Positions 21,667 to 34,591 are shown, numbered from the stretch's first letter. The stretch is 64,000 bases of DNA from Trichopria drosophilae (GCA_030407085.1 CM059583.1:81678001-81742000); one strand, 5' to 3'. The notes: generated from the sequence alone by a model not told the origin. A program made the numbers and translations.

Positions 21667-22369
21667 TATATGTTTTGATGAAATTGCGCAATGACTTTAA
21701 ACGCGTCTGAACCTATATACATGGAAACATATATGGTGAAAATGATCATCGGGTAATCGGCGATGACGATGACTGTGAAACTGGTATAATGCTAAACTTA
21801 ATGGATCTAATAAAGAGTATGCGAGAGCGAGAGAGATGATAGTAGAACGTAGGAGGAAAAGGTCATTATTAGAATTTTACGGTCACTTTCACAATATGGT
21901 TCCTAGCCAATATTTAAGAGCTAATTTCTTAAAATCACGCATTAGGAAGAGGCCGTTTGCAATGACCATCTAAAGGCAGGACATTTTTATAACAATATTA
22001 GCGGGTCGGCGCGAGGTCTTTTGAACGCGTTGAGACTTGCTTGGCGGCTTTTCTACATTAATTTCAAAATGGTCTTAGCAGTTTTGGGTGAAGGGACTCG
22101 ACGGTTTTGTCTCTATTAGAGATCATTTAAATACGCTAATTAATCTGTCAGCAACTGTAAACCTCTGTACTGTGATGCAATGAATAATTGTTCCCAACGA
22201 TATCTTAACCCCATTGGGAATGTAAGGATTGGTCCTTAAGAATTAATTGATTTTCTCAATCTTTTCGATGGATTCTCGAATGAATTTGGAAAACTGATCC
22301 TCAGTAGCGTCTTCTTCAAGAGTGTTGTAAACTATATAGAAATACAATATTTGAAATAGAATATTTGAA
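21667..22369. other. AT-rich spacer before satellite
   Basis: No convincing gene, structural RNA or repeat was recognised in this 700-bp stretch. Confidence 0.4.
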
Positions 22370-23165
22370 TAGATTATTAAAGTCGATGATTTAATTTTGC
22401 AAAACGAAAAAATTGGAGTTCAAAAAGTGGTCCTTTTCCGTTTGGAAATGATTTTTATGAATATTTTGTTAATACCAATTACGTTCTAATCGCGTGCAAC
22501 TCTGAATGAAGTTGCTTATTAATGTCGATGATTTCATCTTGCAATTGGAAAAAATTGGAGATCATAAAGTGGTTCTGTGCCGTTTGGAAATGATTATTAT
22601 GAATAATTTATTATTTGCTAATCGCGAGCAACTCTGCATGAAGTTGATTATGAAAGTCGATGATTTAATCTCGCAAAAGGAAAAACATGGAGCTCAAAAA
22701 GTGGTTGTACGACGTTCTGAAATGCTTTTTATGAATAACTTTTTAATAACAATTACGTGCTAATCACGTGCAACTCTGAATGAAGTTAATAATTAAAGTC
22801 GATGATTTAATCTTGCAATTGGAAAAAATTGGAGCTCATAAAATGGTTCTGTGTCTTCTAGATATGCTTTGTATGAATAATTTGTTAATAACAATTACGT
22901 GCTAATCGCATGCAACTCGGAATGAAGTTAATTATTAAAGTTGATGATTTAATCTTGCAATTGGAAAAAATTGGAGCTCAAAAAGTGGTTCTCTGACGTT
23001 TGGAAATGCTTTTTATGAATAATTTGTAAATAACAATTACGTGCTAATTGCGTGCAACTCTGATTGAAGTCGATTATTAAAGTCGATGATTTTATCTTGC
23101 AATTGCAAACGATTGGAGTTCAAAAAATGGTTCTGTGCCGTTTGGAAATCATACAAAAAAGAAAC
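22370..23165 (+). repeat. 142-bp satellite-like tandem repeat, about six copies
   Basis: GTCGATGAT or its variant begins units at 22382, 22524, 22656, 22798, 22940 and 23082, giving periods of 142, 132, 142, 142 and 142. Each unit contains a TTGGAAAAAATTGGAGCTCA-like core and ends CGTGCAACTCTGAATGAAGT. The second unit has lost 10 bp. 142 is not a multiple of three, so the 85-residue frame over it is not a repeat protein. Confidence 0.93.
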
Positions 23166-23800
23166 AAGGGGCTTTACCAATGCGGCTTTGTATGCGAAAT
23201 TCTACACAGGGGATTCGCCACCTATTGATTCACTTGTCAAATTCAATTTCTTTTCATAATTTGTTTTTGCCAAATTTAATTAAGTAAAATTTTATTAGTT
23301 GTGAATTAGTAGTTAGTTGGATGTATATTTTTCACTGAAAAAATACTCCACCGAACGAATGTCCAGACGGCGAAGCGAAACAAATTCGATATTTCGTATT
23401 ATTATTAATTTTGCATACAGTTTGATTAAATTTGAATTAATTGAAATTTTAATCCTAATATTAGGCTGGAAATAATGTGTATTATGAGAAAAATTTCGAC
23501 GTTCAGAAAAAATAGGTGAACTCTGCAACAACAAAATTGAGCAGGCCGAAATACCAGCCGTTTTTTAGTAAATAATTTGTTTTCGACAACCAGAAATGAA
23601 GATATTTTGTTTATTTTTTAGAGTAACAGTATGCTTATGATATTTTTTTATTCGAATAATGCTTCCCGGATTAAAAGTGATTTAAAAAATGACATGCAAA
23701 AAACTGTAACGTGCAGGTAAGGTAAAAATAATCGGACTCGAAAAACTAACTTGTATATAGAAATCAGTTTTTATTATTCTTTTTTAAAAAAACCCGAATT
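23166..23800. other. AT-rich spacer
   Basis: No gene recognised. The only less AT-rich patch is near 23165-23240. Confidence 0.4.
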
Positions 23801-24230
23801 AACGATTCGGTACAGAGCTCGTTCACTCAATCCCGTGTGCAATTCGTGGTACGGCTTTTTGAGAGCAACTCCACCTGAATGGATAAAAAAAAATCATTCA
23901 TTAGATTATAAGTGGGACCTACCTGTACTTGACAGGGACACCCGGTGCGCTGACTGAAATGCCACTGCAAGTTTATATTCTAGCCGCGGACTCTTACCCT
24001 CCCACGGATACTTGCGTAGCCGGGGAATCGGAGCGAGCGTAAGTCGATCGACGGACTGTGCAAGACGGTCTGGCGACGACTGTCCCTCCCTCCGGGATTT
24101 CCCCCAAATTTGTAGGCCGAGGTCCCGCCTTGTTACGCGACACTCACTCTGTCAAACACGAACGGTTCGCTCTCACTCACTCGCATGCATTGTTGATTTT
24201 CCGGAGCACCTGTCCGTTACAAAACACTAA
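23801..24230. other. GC-rich island of unknown nature
   Basis: About 430 bp stand out from the AT-rich surroundings, with CpG-containing runs such as CGATCGACGGACTG and CTCCGGGATTTCCCCC. Short open frames overlap but none resembles a known protein. Candidates are a host promoter/CpG-rich 5' region, a fragment of ribosomal spacer DNA or the 5' UTR of a lost LINE. I could not decide between them. Confidence 0.35.
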
Positions 24231-25265
24231 AAAGATTGGGTCTCCGAAAAGTAATGAAGCAGTTTAGTACAAGGTGACATCTAGTAAGTTTAGTAACTTA
24301 CTGTTTTAGTAAACATAACAAAAATCGGAGAAAATCCGTAATATTTTGTGTCTAATAATAGACAATTTATCACAATTTATCTTAATTACCCATTGTTTTA
24401 GCACAGAATAACATTTGAAAACGATTTATTAATATCTTTATTTTCACTGACTATTTTCACTGGTTTTATTTAGTCTTTAATTTGTTATATCTTTCGAATT
24501 TAATTTTATTCCTATACTTGATTGAAAGGACTGAAGAATTATGCTCGAAATCCGGATAAAAACACTTGCCGGTTATTTAAAAAATTAAACAAATCTTAGA
24601 ATTTTTTCAAAAAGAAAAAGAGATGCATTTTACGAATCTGTATAAATCCATGCTTTCTGCTTTTAAATCCAAGTACTTTTTAAAAGACTGCCATTCGATG
24701 AAAACTTATCCGATTTTGCGCGTAATCCCGTATTATATCCGATCCCTTCATTTTAAATCTTTAAGTTTTATTTTCTCTTTAAAAATTATACAAAATGTTT
24801 TCCAGGGTTTCGAAACATATGAAACGTTATTTGCTACATGCATACCAAACCTGTAAAATAATCATTTTTTTATTCATTACAAATTCGAATTACAAGTTTT
24901 AATTTTCCTTTTGAAATAGAAAGCCAGTGGCAGGTTAGAGATTCGAATCCGATCATTATATAAATCTCAACATAAGCTTTTTTATCAACAGGATTTCTAA
25001 CTTATTGAATCAATTAAATATTCCATAAATAACTAGTTTCTGACAAATGACTATTCCTGATGAATTTTTACAATTTATATTGTTATCTTAATACTTTTGA
25101 CGACATCAATTATATACAAAAAAATTATTTGAAAATATTTAATGGCCAACATTCTATAGAAAATAAGTTTTTATAATAGTTTGACACTGATATTTGGTAC
25201 CTCAATCACTATGGAGTAAGGGAATTAAAAAGAAGCTGACGTCCGGTAGTATCCTTTTCACATAG
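24231..25265. other. AT-rich stretch, possibly intron of the BRCT-like gene
   Basis: No exon recognised. It ends in TCCTTTTCACATAG, a good 3' splice site directly before the BRCT-like exon, so part of it would be intronic. Confidence 0.4.
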
Positions 25266-25901
25266 AATCTCCTAATACAAACTGTACATAATGGTAGTTC
25301 TAGTCCACATATATTGCGAATCGACTGGCTAATAGAAAGCATTAAGCTGAAGCGCCCTGCTGCGGAAGATGAGTTTGTTTTGATAGATAGAAAGAAAATT
25401 CCTGTTCCATCACTAGAACCTGCATCACCTCTTAGCAAAAGGGTAAGTACGTTGTGTTTAATTTGAACAAGAGTCATTATCTTATGCGCATTCTAATTTC
25501 AGAATCTTCAGATGCTCCAACGATCGACCGAGACGCCAGAGTTGCCTTTAAGACTAAATGCCGAAAAAACCGTTCGGAAACAAAGTACTTTGGAAGATGA
25601 TAAAGAATTAGTACAGCAATATTTATATAGAAATAGCAATGGTAATAGAGGTGATAAATACGATTACGATAAGAATAGTAATATAATTAATCTAATAAAT
25701 TATATTTAGAATCTAATGCAAATTTGCAAGAAATACTGCCACCTCCACATACGAATATAGGGAGAATAAATCAAATAGAAATTCGACAACTGAATTCTAC
25801 AAATACCACTAAACAGCCACGAAAATCTATCAATGATGCGAAAGATGATAGCGCAATACCAGTTAGTCAAGATTCTTTCGCGAATCAAAAAATATTTCAA
25901 G
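25266..25901 (+). CDS. Partial host gene with BRCT-like segment, three exons
   Basis: Exons 25266-25442 (59 codons), 25503-25641 and 25710-25901 join with consistent phases (0 then 1). The introns of 60 and 68 bp have GTAAGT..TTTCAG and GTAATA..TTTAG ends. The first exon contains HILRIDWLIESIKLKRP, which looks like the last helix of a BRCT domain with the conserved W, followed by an acidic EDEF. The rest is a hydrophilic linker (SPLSKRNLQML, LEDDKELVQQYL, IPVSQDSFANQ). BRCT proteins bind phosphoproteins in DNA repair and checkpoint control; a TopBP1/Mus101-like identity is possible but unproven. A GT donor at 25902 implies more exons. I found neither the BRCT N-terminal half nor a convincing continuation, so it may be a fragment. 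Confidence 0.5.
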
Positions 25902-25964
25902 GTAGTATATTTTATATAATCGACCGTCAACAGAAAATAATGATTTGTATTTTTTTTAAATAGT

Positions 25965-28490
25965 TAGTTCTTCTATGTTTAATATATAAGATAATTTTAA
26001 TTAAACTTTTTTCGTTTTGTTCGTCATTTATTTTGGAAGGATGGAACATAAAATCCGATTTCATAGTAAATTATATAGTCCTGCAGAGGACATATAAGTG
26101 GTTGATACGTAGACACGTAAGCATGCAATTTACTAAAAAATCTGTTTATTTTACCATTTTTCAAAAATAAATGTCGATAAAATGAAGAAAGTCTAATTGA
26201 TGAGAATTTATAGCATTAACTATAAGACATTCCCTTGTATTCTACACTTAATAAGAGATAATTTGAAGCCGTTGGTTTTCTTATCGATGTTAAAATACAC
26301 AAATATGCAGGCAGTGGAACTTCAAGGTATGATTCATCTTTGGTGATTTCTTTGCAAATCATGATATTTAGCTCAGTACACTGGATGCTTTGTATAGAAT
26401 ATTCTGAAAAATATTGCGTACATTCAACACACAATACCCATCACTGACTTTATGGAAATAAATCACTACTGGCAATCAAACAACTATATGTGAACAAGTC
26501 CATATTTTTTTGATGTTTTCAGAAGGCGATGACTTATAATCAATAAATAATGGAATTTATCCTCTAATTAGAAGAGCATACGAAAACCACAGCATAGAGC
26601 ACATAACCATAGACCAGCAGCCTTCGAAGTAAAAACTGAAACAGCATTAATCGCTTAGAAATATGGCATGAGTTTGAGCATATCGACGGCAGCACAGTGG
26701 TCCAGCGCGCAAGACGTAGTGCATTTTAACCTACAGTCTTCAATTTGTTTGTAAAAATTAACGAATTTTTTTTAAAAATCATTGTTACGAATTTTGGAAC
26801 AAATGTAAGGTCGCCGAATTTGAACAGCAGTTATTCGTGATCGGAAAATCACGTGACTAGCAACACGCGTGCATCGGCAATTGTTCACACCTAATCCGTC
26901 CAGTCATGCATTTTTTATTATTTTATCAATGGTGATCTTGTAGTTTTCGGGGTTGCTGAAATTTGAAATGTTGAATGCAGAAGATGAAAATTCAAAATGA
27001 CGGATTCAATATGGCTAACAGAACATTCAAGATAAGTGGATAAATGTTACATATTGCCCGTACAGGATAATTTATTCCGTGTATACCTTGGTAATAGTTT
27101 CTTGACGTCCCGAGTATTCCGACTATGTATCCAAGAAAATGAAATTTTATTATATAATTATATATCCGTAGAATAACCAGGCATTATCTGTGAATATTAC
27201 TTGGACATACCTAGAAATATGTCGAATAACCCGAAGCGTTTTTCTAGGCCATTTCCGGATATCTTAGTAAGGGTCAAAGATGATATTTCTTGTTGCGGTG
27301 ATAGTAAAAAAATGATTGAATTGTAATAAATAATTTTTTACAATTGAATGATTTTAAGATATGAAATAAATAATAGAAATAAATAGACGTACGTTCAAAA
27401 ACATTGAAAAAAAACATAAAAAACAAGTAGATTTACATCATACATACTTTTCAATACGACTTGTGCAAATTACGTTCTCTGAATAGGGAGTGATAAAAAA
27501 TCTTGGTTCTATTTCAGGTAGTGTTACTTTTATCTTAGATGTCTAGTGTTAAAAACATAAAAAAATGTAATGTGTGATAGTTTATTAAATTATCTGTAAA
27601 TGTGTATATATTATTGTAACTCAGGACATGAAATGTTAAATAAACTTATTTTTTTTTAAATTTCAACACGTAAGAGGTTTCAACAGAATCCAAGGATTTC
27701 AAAAGAATATGTTCGCCATATTGGACCCGCCATTTTGAATTTTTAAAAATGGACTTCATATTCGTAATCAGCCATCCCGAAAACCCAAGTGTACCCAATC
27801 TCACAAATTTTGGTAGCTTAAAACATTCTTAACATTTTTTATCCACATTTCAGATTTTTCTCCTCACAGCGAAGGGGTTAATAACACATGCTCACAAAAA
27901 AGTGTGTTGTGCTGTTGGGTATTGAATCCTACTATACCTAAAAATCTTTATATACATAAAAAATTTGTTATATACATAAAAAATGCTACTATCCCTAAAT
28001 TTCACACACTGAACACGCTTCTACAATTAAAAAAACAGAGGTCGGAGATGCAAAACCGTATAATTCAACCCTAATATGTGACAATAAAGAAAATTTATTT
28101 TAAAGCTATTTTAACCATATTTTGAACATTTCACAATACATCAAAATGCCATTTCCGAATACTAGTTCTGGCACACAAATCATTTAACTGGTTAGTTAAA
28201 ATAAAAATTTTTTTCTGTTTTTTTTTTTAATTTTTTTGTTGTATTTAAATTTTTTTTTGTTTTTTAGTCTTTTTTTTACCTTTTTCTTAATTCTTTCTTT
28301 TTTGTTACTTTTTCGATTTAACGTAATTTTGTACAGCTTCTTAATGTTTGTATGTTTTTCGTTTTTTTATTATTTAGTGCAATTGTAATCTTCGCCCTTT
28401 TAACGTACATTCGGTATCAAAACGGTCAATGATTTAGGAAGTTTTTATTTTATAAGTATTTTCAATATTTATAATTCCTAAATTTAAAAA
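25965..28490. other. AT-rich intergenic DNA with dispersed repeats
   Basis: No gene supported on either strand. It contains two copies of the dispersed GGCGGATCCAATATGG-type motif (plus sense near 26990, minus sense near 27715) and poly-T/TTTTTG runs at 28200-28300. Confidence 0.5.
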
Positions 28491-28496
28491 CCTTTC

Positions 28497-29655
28497 TTAG
28501 CCCAAAGTACTTCTGACATTCGTTTTTAAACGACGAAGTGATGAAAATGACCGTTCACTACTGGCGGAACTGACAGGTATAGTTAAAAAAATTTTAAATA
28601 CCTTGTTGATACAAGGTAAAGTTGATGGCAGCTGCTTTTCCGTGAAAAATTTTAATCTGCTATCCATATTCTCTGCTACCTTTTCATCTTTGCACATTTG
28701 GGAAAATAATTCTAGTTCTGTAGTGAAATTGGATTTGTCAAGATTGTATGAGTTAGTTATTAGGGAAATACTACTTTTTTTATTTTCACTTGTAATATCA
28801 TGCTCACTCAAGATAGAACAGAGACATCCGAGAAGTTTTAAATCATTTTCTTTGAATCTGTCATTTATTTGATTTATAATTATATCAAGGACGGGAAAAA
28901 AGACTGTTTGGCGATAATAATCCGCGGCGGAAGTATACTCGGCATCTATACATCCACCGCTCAGTTTATTGAGAACAAATGTTTTTCTTGGAACCACCGG
29001 GTCATTAAATCCGTAGGTTATAGCTGTTTGACGAGTATCGGTCCAAAATTGATTAAATTTTTCGATACTGCGAAATGATCGTAGTAGTGACAAAGTAGAT
29101 TTCGCTAAAATGGTAATGGTGGAAAAATTTGCGTTCTTCTCTTGGTATTTAACTGAGAGTGAGTTTGTATACCCCAATATTATTTTCATGACATTGAGTG
29201 AAAAGAAAAAAGAAAAATCTTTCGTGCATTCTAAAAGGGAGTTCGCTTCAGGTCCGCTAACAGTATCATTTTCTTCAATAAATTCTAAAGTTTTTATAAG
29301 ATCTTTGAAATTCGTCAAGACAGATCGAATGGCTTCAAGACGGCAATTCCATCTAGTGTCGCTTAACGATTTCAATGTTCTATTTGAATTTGAACTTCCT
29401 TCCTGCTGAATTTTTTTAAAAATTGCATATCTTTTGGTCGAACCGTTAATAAAGGTATATAATTTTTGCAGAATTCCAAACATATTTCGAATATATTTGA
29501 CGGAGTTGGCCATTGCTACTACACACATATTTAGAATATGTGCATAACAATGTACGTACAATGCCAGCGGTTTTCTTTCAATATACGAGTGGAAACACCC
29601 GAATGTTGGCCTCTCATAGCGGCAGCGCCATCATAACACTGCCCCCGGATATCTA
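28497..29655 (-). pseudogene. hAT-family transposase remnant (zinc finger MYM/DUF4371 type)
   Basis: The open frame covers the core and C-terminus of a hAT transposase, a cut-and-paste enzyme. In order there are YVHCYAHILN, LSDTRWNCRLEA, a helical insertion region and SSASSERSFSSLRRLK, the hAT C-terminal dimerisation motif. Upstream, 29655-29590 in another frame reads GQCYDGAAAM..GVSTRI, which normally runs straight into ALYVHCYAH; a one-base frameshift near 29590 separates them. The apparent start is a TTG, not an ATG. The C-terminus stops at RSTLG, just before the usual end. The N-terminal part is missing. Confidence 0.85.
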
Positions 29656-30717
29656 AAATATTAAGCCCAAAACTGTTTAAAACACTTTTTTAATAATATT
29701 TCCTAAACAATTACACTGACTGTAAAACTATTTTGTACAAATCTTTATTATACCTTAATGAAAATTTTCTTCACTGAAGGTATTTGCTTACTGAGAATTT
29801 GTTCGCTAAACGAAGTTCTTGAACATTGAAAATTATAATTTAAACGGAGTACAAGAAAAAATTCATAACTTTTTTTGACAAATATAATTTGCTTTCATTC
29901 CAAGTTTGTTGTCTCTAGTATAGTTTAAACTACAATTCCTGTGAGTTTCACGAAAAAATATTCATAACTTTCGTTTTTCGAACGAGTTGAAGTGAAAATT
30001 TTAATAAAATTCGCTTTCTCTAAAAATTCGATTTTTTTCGATTTTCTCGAAAATTGTAAGAGATATCAATTTTTTTCATAGAAGAAAAAAGATGCGGCAT
30101 AAAATTTCCAATATGGTAGTGATAATTAAAATTTGTTTTTTGAACATGGACTTTTCAGGCATCAGGGGCTAACTGAGATTTCAAAAAAAAATTTATGTGT
30201 TGTTTTACATTCCGGCGGCTCAATTTATATAAAAACCGGAAACGAATGCATTTTAAAGGATATTAAAGTATAAACATCAGTATTATTTTCATATTATCAC
30301 TTTCGTATCGAAAACGGTGCGTGATAGAACAAAATTGTGACAAACCTTTTTTATTATTGTTTTGTAGGGAATACTAGATTTCATTATATGTCTGAAAAAA
30401 AAATTAAAGAAATTTTAACTACATTTTCCCAAATAACAACGATTTATGTCTTAAAATATAATTTTTATTTTGTTTTTGGAAATCAGAATTTTAAAGATTT
30501 TTTGATTTAATGCAACCATCGTGCAAAAAAGCAAATCGAGAAAAGTTGTCATTTAAAGTTTTATCCTTAATGAGCTCAATCTACTGCATGAGATATTTTC
30601 ACACAAATACTTTTTACCGACATTTTATTTCGAAAACTCTGTCCATAACGAAGAAAAGGATTCACCGAAATTATTAGGGGTGGGGGGGCCCTCGCCCCCC
30701 CCTAAGTTACGCCCATG
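29656..30717 (-). mobile_element. 5' part and terminus of the hAT element
   Basis: This AT-rich DNA upstream of the hAT remnant ends at 30717. There, on the minus strand, a terminus reads CATGGGCGTAACTTAGGGGG, a form seen at the ends of hAT elements of this kind. The next bases form a G-run/C-run hairpin (30677-30703). No matching right end was found near 28.5 kb, so the 3' end seems lost. The N-terminal coding part was not recognised. Confidence 0.55.
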
Positions 30718-30849
30718 CTACCAATTATGGAAATACCCACATTTAATTGCCTCACTGCTTCTAAAGTGTCATCCCGTTAGAACGGAAGTCATCGACATAA
30801 GTTTTTATATTGACGTCCCCCAAAATATTATAAATATCAGCCATAAAAA

Positions 30850-32035
30850 TAATGAATAACAGGGCACTCAACTTAGGTCCTTGGGGTACTCCACAATTAA
30901 TTGATTTACTGAAACTAAATCAGTATTGGCCTTATCTAGAACAACAGACTGCACTCTATTCGCTAAATATGACCTAGAAAATGTACATACATTATCTAAG
31001 ATGCCATAAAATGACAATTTTGCAATTGATAAATCATGATTTAGCAAATCAAAAGCTCTTGTAAAGTCAAGGAGGCAGATTAAATTTAAGAGATGGTTAT
31101 CCCAGAATTTTAAAATTTCGTCAAAGAAGTTAAGGAGAGCGTTCCATAACCATAAAAGCATCTAAAACCAGATTGAAAAATTGGAAAAAGTGTATACTTG
31201 TTAAAATGATGCAATAATTGATCGTAACAAATCTCTTCTGAAAACAATATCTCGGAAAACACCGTTAAACGACTAATTGGACGCAAATCATTGAAGGATG
31301 TGGGGTTTGATACTTTAGGAATGGGACGGACTAATACACTCTTCCAGACCTCAGGAAAATTATTCTTTCTTAAAATTGTATTTATAATGTGGAGAATTTC
31401 TGGTAAACAATGTGTATAGACTATTAAGAACATTTACTCTGAGATACCAACCATTCCAGTTCCAGTACATTTGATTCTTGCAATAATTTCACGAACAAGG
31501 TTTAAAAAGTGATAACACCATAAAATTGTAAGAAGTTATTCTTGTTGCGCTGTTTACAACATGTTTAAGGTGACATTGATCCATCATCCCGATTAATTTC
31601 AACACGGCAATAAAGAATTAATATTTAAGTCACCCAAAATTATAACTTTATCAAAAGTCGAATATATGGAGTAGATAAAATATTGCAGGTTATTAATGCA
31701 TTTCAGAGAAACATATGAAGACCTATCCGATTTTACTATCATCCACAGGTGTTCCAGACCACAATCATCAACAAAACCATGCTATTGATAACATTTGAGA
31801 GATTCTTTACAGTAAATTAATATTCCTCTACCTATTTTGCCCAGGCGATCAGATCTGAAAAATAGGTAACCGGCAATATTTAAATCCCTATCCGAAACTG
31901 TGTCGTTTAGCCAAGTTTCAGAAATACAGCAAATGTCATAATCTCCAAAGAGTAGCATGTGCTTTAATTGATCAAAATGTAATAAAAGACACCTAACCTA
32001 TCATTAATGTGCTCAAATCACAGTTTATCATAAGA
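30850..32035 (-). pseudogene. CR1/Jockey-like LINE ORF2 fragment
   Basis: Minus-strand frames carry decayed LINE ORF2. Endonuclease phrases in about 32030-31560 include ICCISETWLND, GRGILIYCKES and VIILGDLNIN. RT phrases at 31433-30868 include NNFPEVWKSVLVRPIPK, FNDLRPIS and LDFTRAFDLLNHD. Stops and frameshifts separate them, and the catalytic YADD part lies beyond the truncation near 30850. The copy is old and non-functional. Confidence 0.8.
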
Positions 32036-33804
32036 TTTTAGAGTTGATAACGCTGAATCTGTTGATTGATGAAACACATCATTAGAAGGGCAGGTACTAG
32101 TGGAGTTACAGTGTATGCCGTTGGTAACATTCAAACATCCATCTTGCGGTGAGATATTCTCCTTGAAAGTTGTCGTATCTTCAGACGACATTTCGTCAAC
32201 TACTTGATGATAAAGTATCAAGGTCTTTCATAGATTTGATGGAGTGAATTACATAGCCATATTTTGAGCGAAGCTCGATCAGTGCTCCTTTCCTAGAGAA
32301 TTTAAGGCCGAGGTTCTTTGCTAATTCTTTCGATTTCTTATATGGGCATATCCCTAGAACTTTTAACATTTCACTTAAGAAAAAAATTAATTTTTCATGC
32401 ACGCTATACAAACGTACTGTCTATGTTTTTACACCAATAAAATGAAAGAAAAATTCTATTTGAAGAATAATTTTTAATTAAGTTCAAAATTAATTGTTAA
32501 AAAAAAGACTTACTAATAAATTTATAATTCAACAAAACCTTTATATCAGATCACAAAACTCGTGCGCACAATTGACTTCACAGGAGTGTATAATAAACAG
32601 GAGATGGAAGTTTATTGAACTATGAATCATTAAGAACGAAATTGTTTACTGGTTGTTATTCCAGTTTATATTTATATTTATATTGACATTTATATTTATA
32701 TTTACTGTTATTTCCACACATACCTTTAATATACAATATTTCGTGTAATGAGTGAGATTAAATTGCGTGACGGCGATTTAATTTGAATATATCACTATTA
32801 TAAACTTAAGAATTAAAATCCCTATATATTAACAACTTAAAAGTCAACATCACTGTTTGAAACCTTAGATATAAATATCAGCATGGAAGAAATTCCTCAC
32901 ATAATGTTTGAGATGTAAATTACCAGGAACAGTGGTTCGCGAAATATTTTAAGCACATAGCAAGTGTGCCAGATCGAAAGGTCATTTTTTTAAACGAGTG
33001 GCGCTTTAAATTTCAAATTTAAAGTGTTATAAAAACTTTTCCTGAAGGAGCACGCTCAAGTACTGAACGCTATTCGTAGAGTTTTACATGTAGAATAAAA
33101 CCAGCCTTTCGTATTTTAACTAAAGCAAAACTTCAAAAAATTATAGCACAAATAGTCGTAAAGGTTGGATTTTCGAAAAAATCACTTTTCATAGTTTAGT
33201 TCATTTTAACTCTTTCTTATTTATCAGCATGCATCAATACTGAATGATCCTGTATTATTTAGGTAGTAGGGAAACTTTTAAAAAATTTTCAGGTAATTAT
33301 TCAATTACTTAAAAATGGTATAAAACCGACTTTAAAGAATGGTGTTCCTCTAATTAAATGTACTTTCTTATATTTGATGCTATTACTATATGAAATATAT
33401 CGTGGGAAAGGTCTTGAACCACTCACCTTCACGAAAGTTAAAAGTTCTAGGGATATGCCCATATATATACTTATAAATCGCAGAAGGGCATGATGCTGAA
33501 AAAATTGCATTCGTTTTTAAAGTTTTCTTTGATCTATGAGCTTTGAGAAGAGCATCATGATTATTTCTGTTGCAAAACACACACAAATATGTTACGCGCT
33601 CTAAACTTATTAAAAGTATAAAATATTGACGGAGTAGCTGGCTCTAGATGTTGAATTGCTACTAGGAGTATCATTCGATTGCGTAAATTAGTTTTAAGGT
33701 GAATGAGAGGAGGGCATGCGAGATGCTCTAATGATGGCAGCCGGATATCGTTATATCAATCGGATTCACTGATAATTCAGACTTTGATCTAAAATTAGAG
33801 CAAC
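32036..33804. other. AT-rich intergenic DNA
   Basis: No gene, tRNA or repeat is well supported. Short frames at 32018-32411 might be further LINE debris, but I cannot identify them. Confidence 0.4.
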
Positions 33805-34098
33805 TTAAATTCTATTTTCTACTAAAGGATTTATTTTTATTGAAAATAAACTTGACTTAAATTGCACTGGAAGATTGTAATATTTGTAATGAAATGTACC
33901 TTTTATAATTAATACTTTCAATGGGAATTGATACTGATGCGTATCAATTTTTGAAGAGCTTACTGCAGTCCGAGGAGAACCCTTTCCTGTGATTGTGCTT
34001 CTTACCAATTCCACCTCTGTAAATAGCGCTGTTGTCAAATCCCTAGTCAGAGTAGATGCTATTCTTACATTATTTACAATATTTGCATATTTTAACAT
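33805..34098 (-). CDS. Possible BEN-domain-like exon
   Basis: A 97-residue frame starts at an ATG (34098) and reads LTRDLTTALFTEVELVRST followed by ITGKGSPRT. This resembles the middle of BEN domains, DNA-binding modules of chromatin and some viral proteins. The part after SKIDTHQYQFPLK loses resemblance. A possible GT donor (AAAAG|GTACAT on the minus strand) lies near 33904, so the true exon may be shorter. Only a fragment is visible and no partner exon was found, so the call is weak. Confidence 0.3.
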   Translation of the reverse strand: MLKYANIVNNVRIASTLTRDLTTALFTEVELVRSTITGKGSPRTAVSSSKIDTHQYQFPLKVLIIKGTFHYKYYNLPVQFKSSLFSIKINPLVENRI

Positions 34099-34583
34099 TG
34101 GAAACCACTAAACTGTTCCAATCCGGACCTGTATGAACATTTTAAAATAACACAGTATGTAATATACATATATTATTAGATTTCATAACTGCAGTGTACA
34201 GGTGTCGTATTCATGACAATCTTAATGCATTTTTGTTACCTTATCTAAATCATCGTCAACATGTCGAATAGCCAAATAGTGCTTATTACGAAAAATAGTT
34301 TCGTTGTTATTTGCTTAGGTATGTTCTTTCAAAATATCTAAAATGATGAGATTTTTATTTGTTATTAAAAAATTATATTTTGTTAATCAATATGAAAATA
34401 ATTATATGCCACTTGCCCTCGACTCTACTCCAATTACTTATCGGGGACTCTTGCCAAGGCTTATATAAGGCCAAGGTACCATGGAAAATTTTGAAAAAAT
34501 CAAAAAATTTTTTTTTCGCAAATCGCTCGGAAATACTATAAAAAATAACATAGTCCCGAAGGTCCGAACGACCGAAAAACAGG

Positions 34584-34591
34584 TATAAAAG
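34584..34591 (+). promoter_or_regulatory. TATA box, likely promoter of the Mutator-like element
   Basis: GGTATAAAAGAGGGGAGAGC is a strong TATA box followed by a GC-richer, purine-rich leader. It lies about 120 bp inside the left terminus and upstream of the transposase remnant. Confidence 0.55.

Noticed and set aside
22506..22763. 85-residue frame with internal similarity
   Set aside because: It lies in the 142-bp satellite. Only the one contracted unit keeps frame, so it is not a repeat protein.
23801..24230. Fragment of 28S or ITS rDNA
   Set aside because: I could not match any universally conserved rRNA block by eye, so I list it only as a GC-rich island.
30677..30703. G-run/C-run hairpin as a terminator
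   Set aside because: It sits at a hAT terminus and eukaryotic genes here do not use such terminators; it is part of the transposon end.
33386..33586. 66-residue minus-strand frame starting MCVFCNRNNHDALL
   Set aside because: It has two cysteines but no domain, splice context or neighbours that support it.
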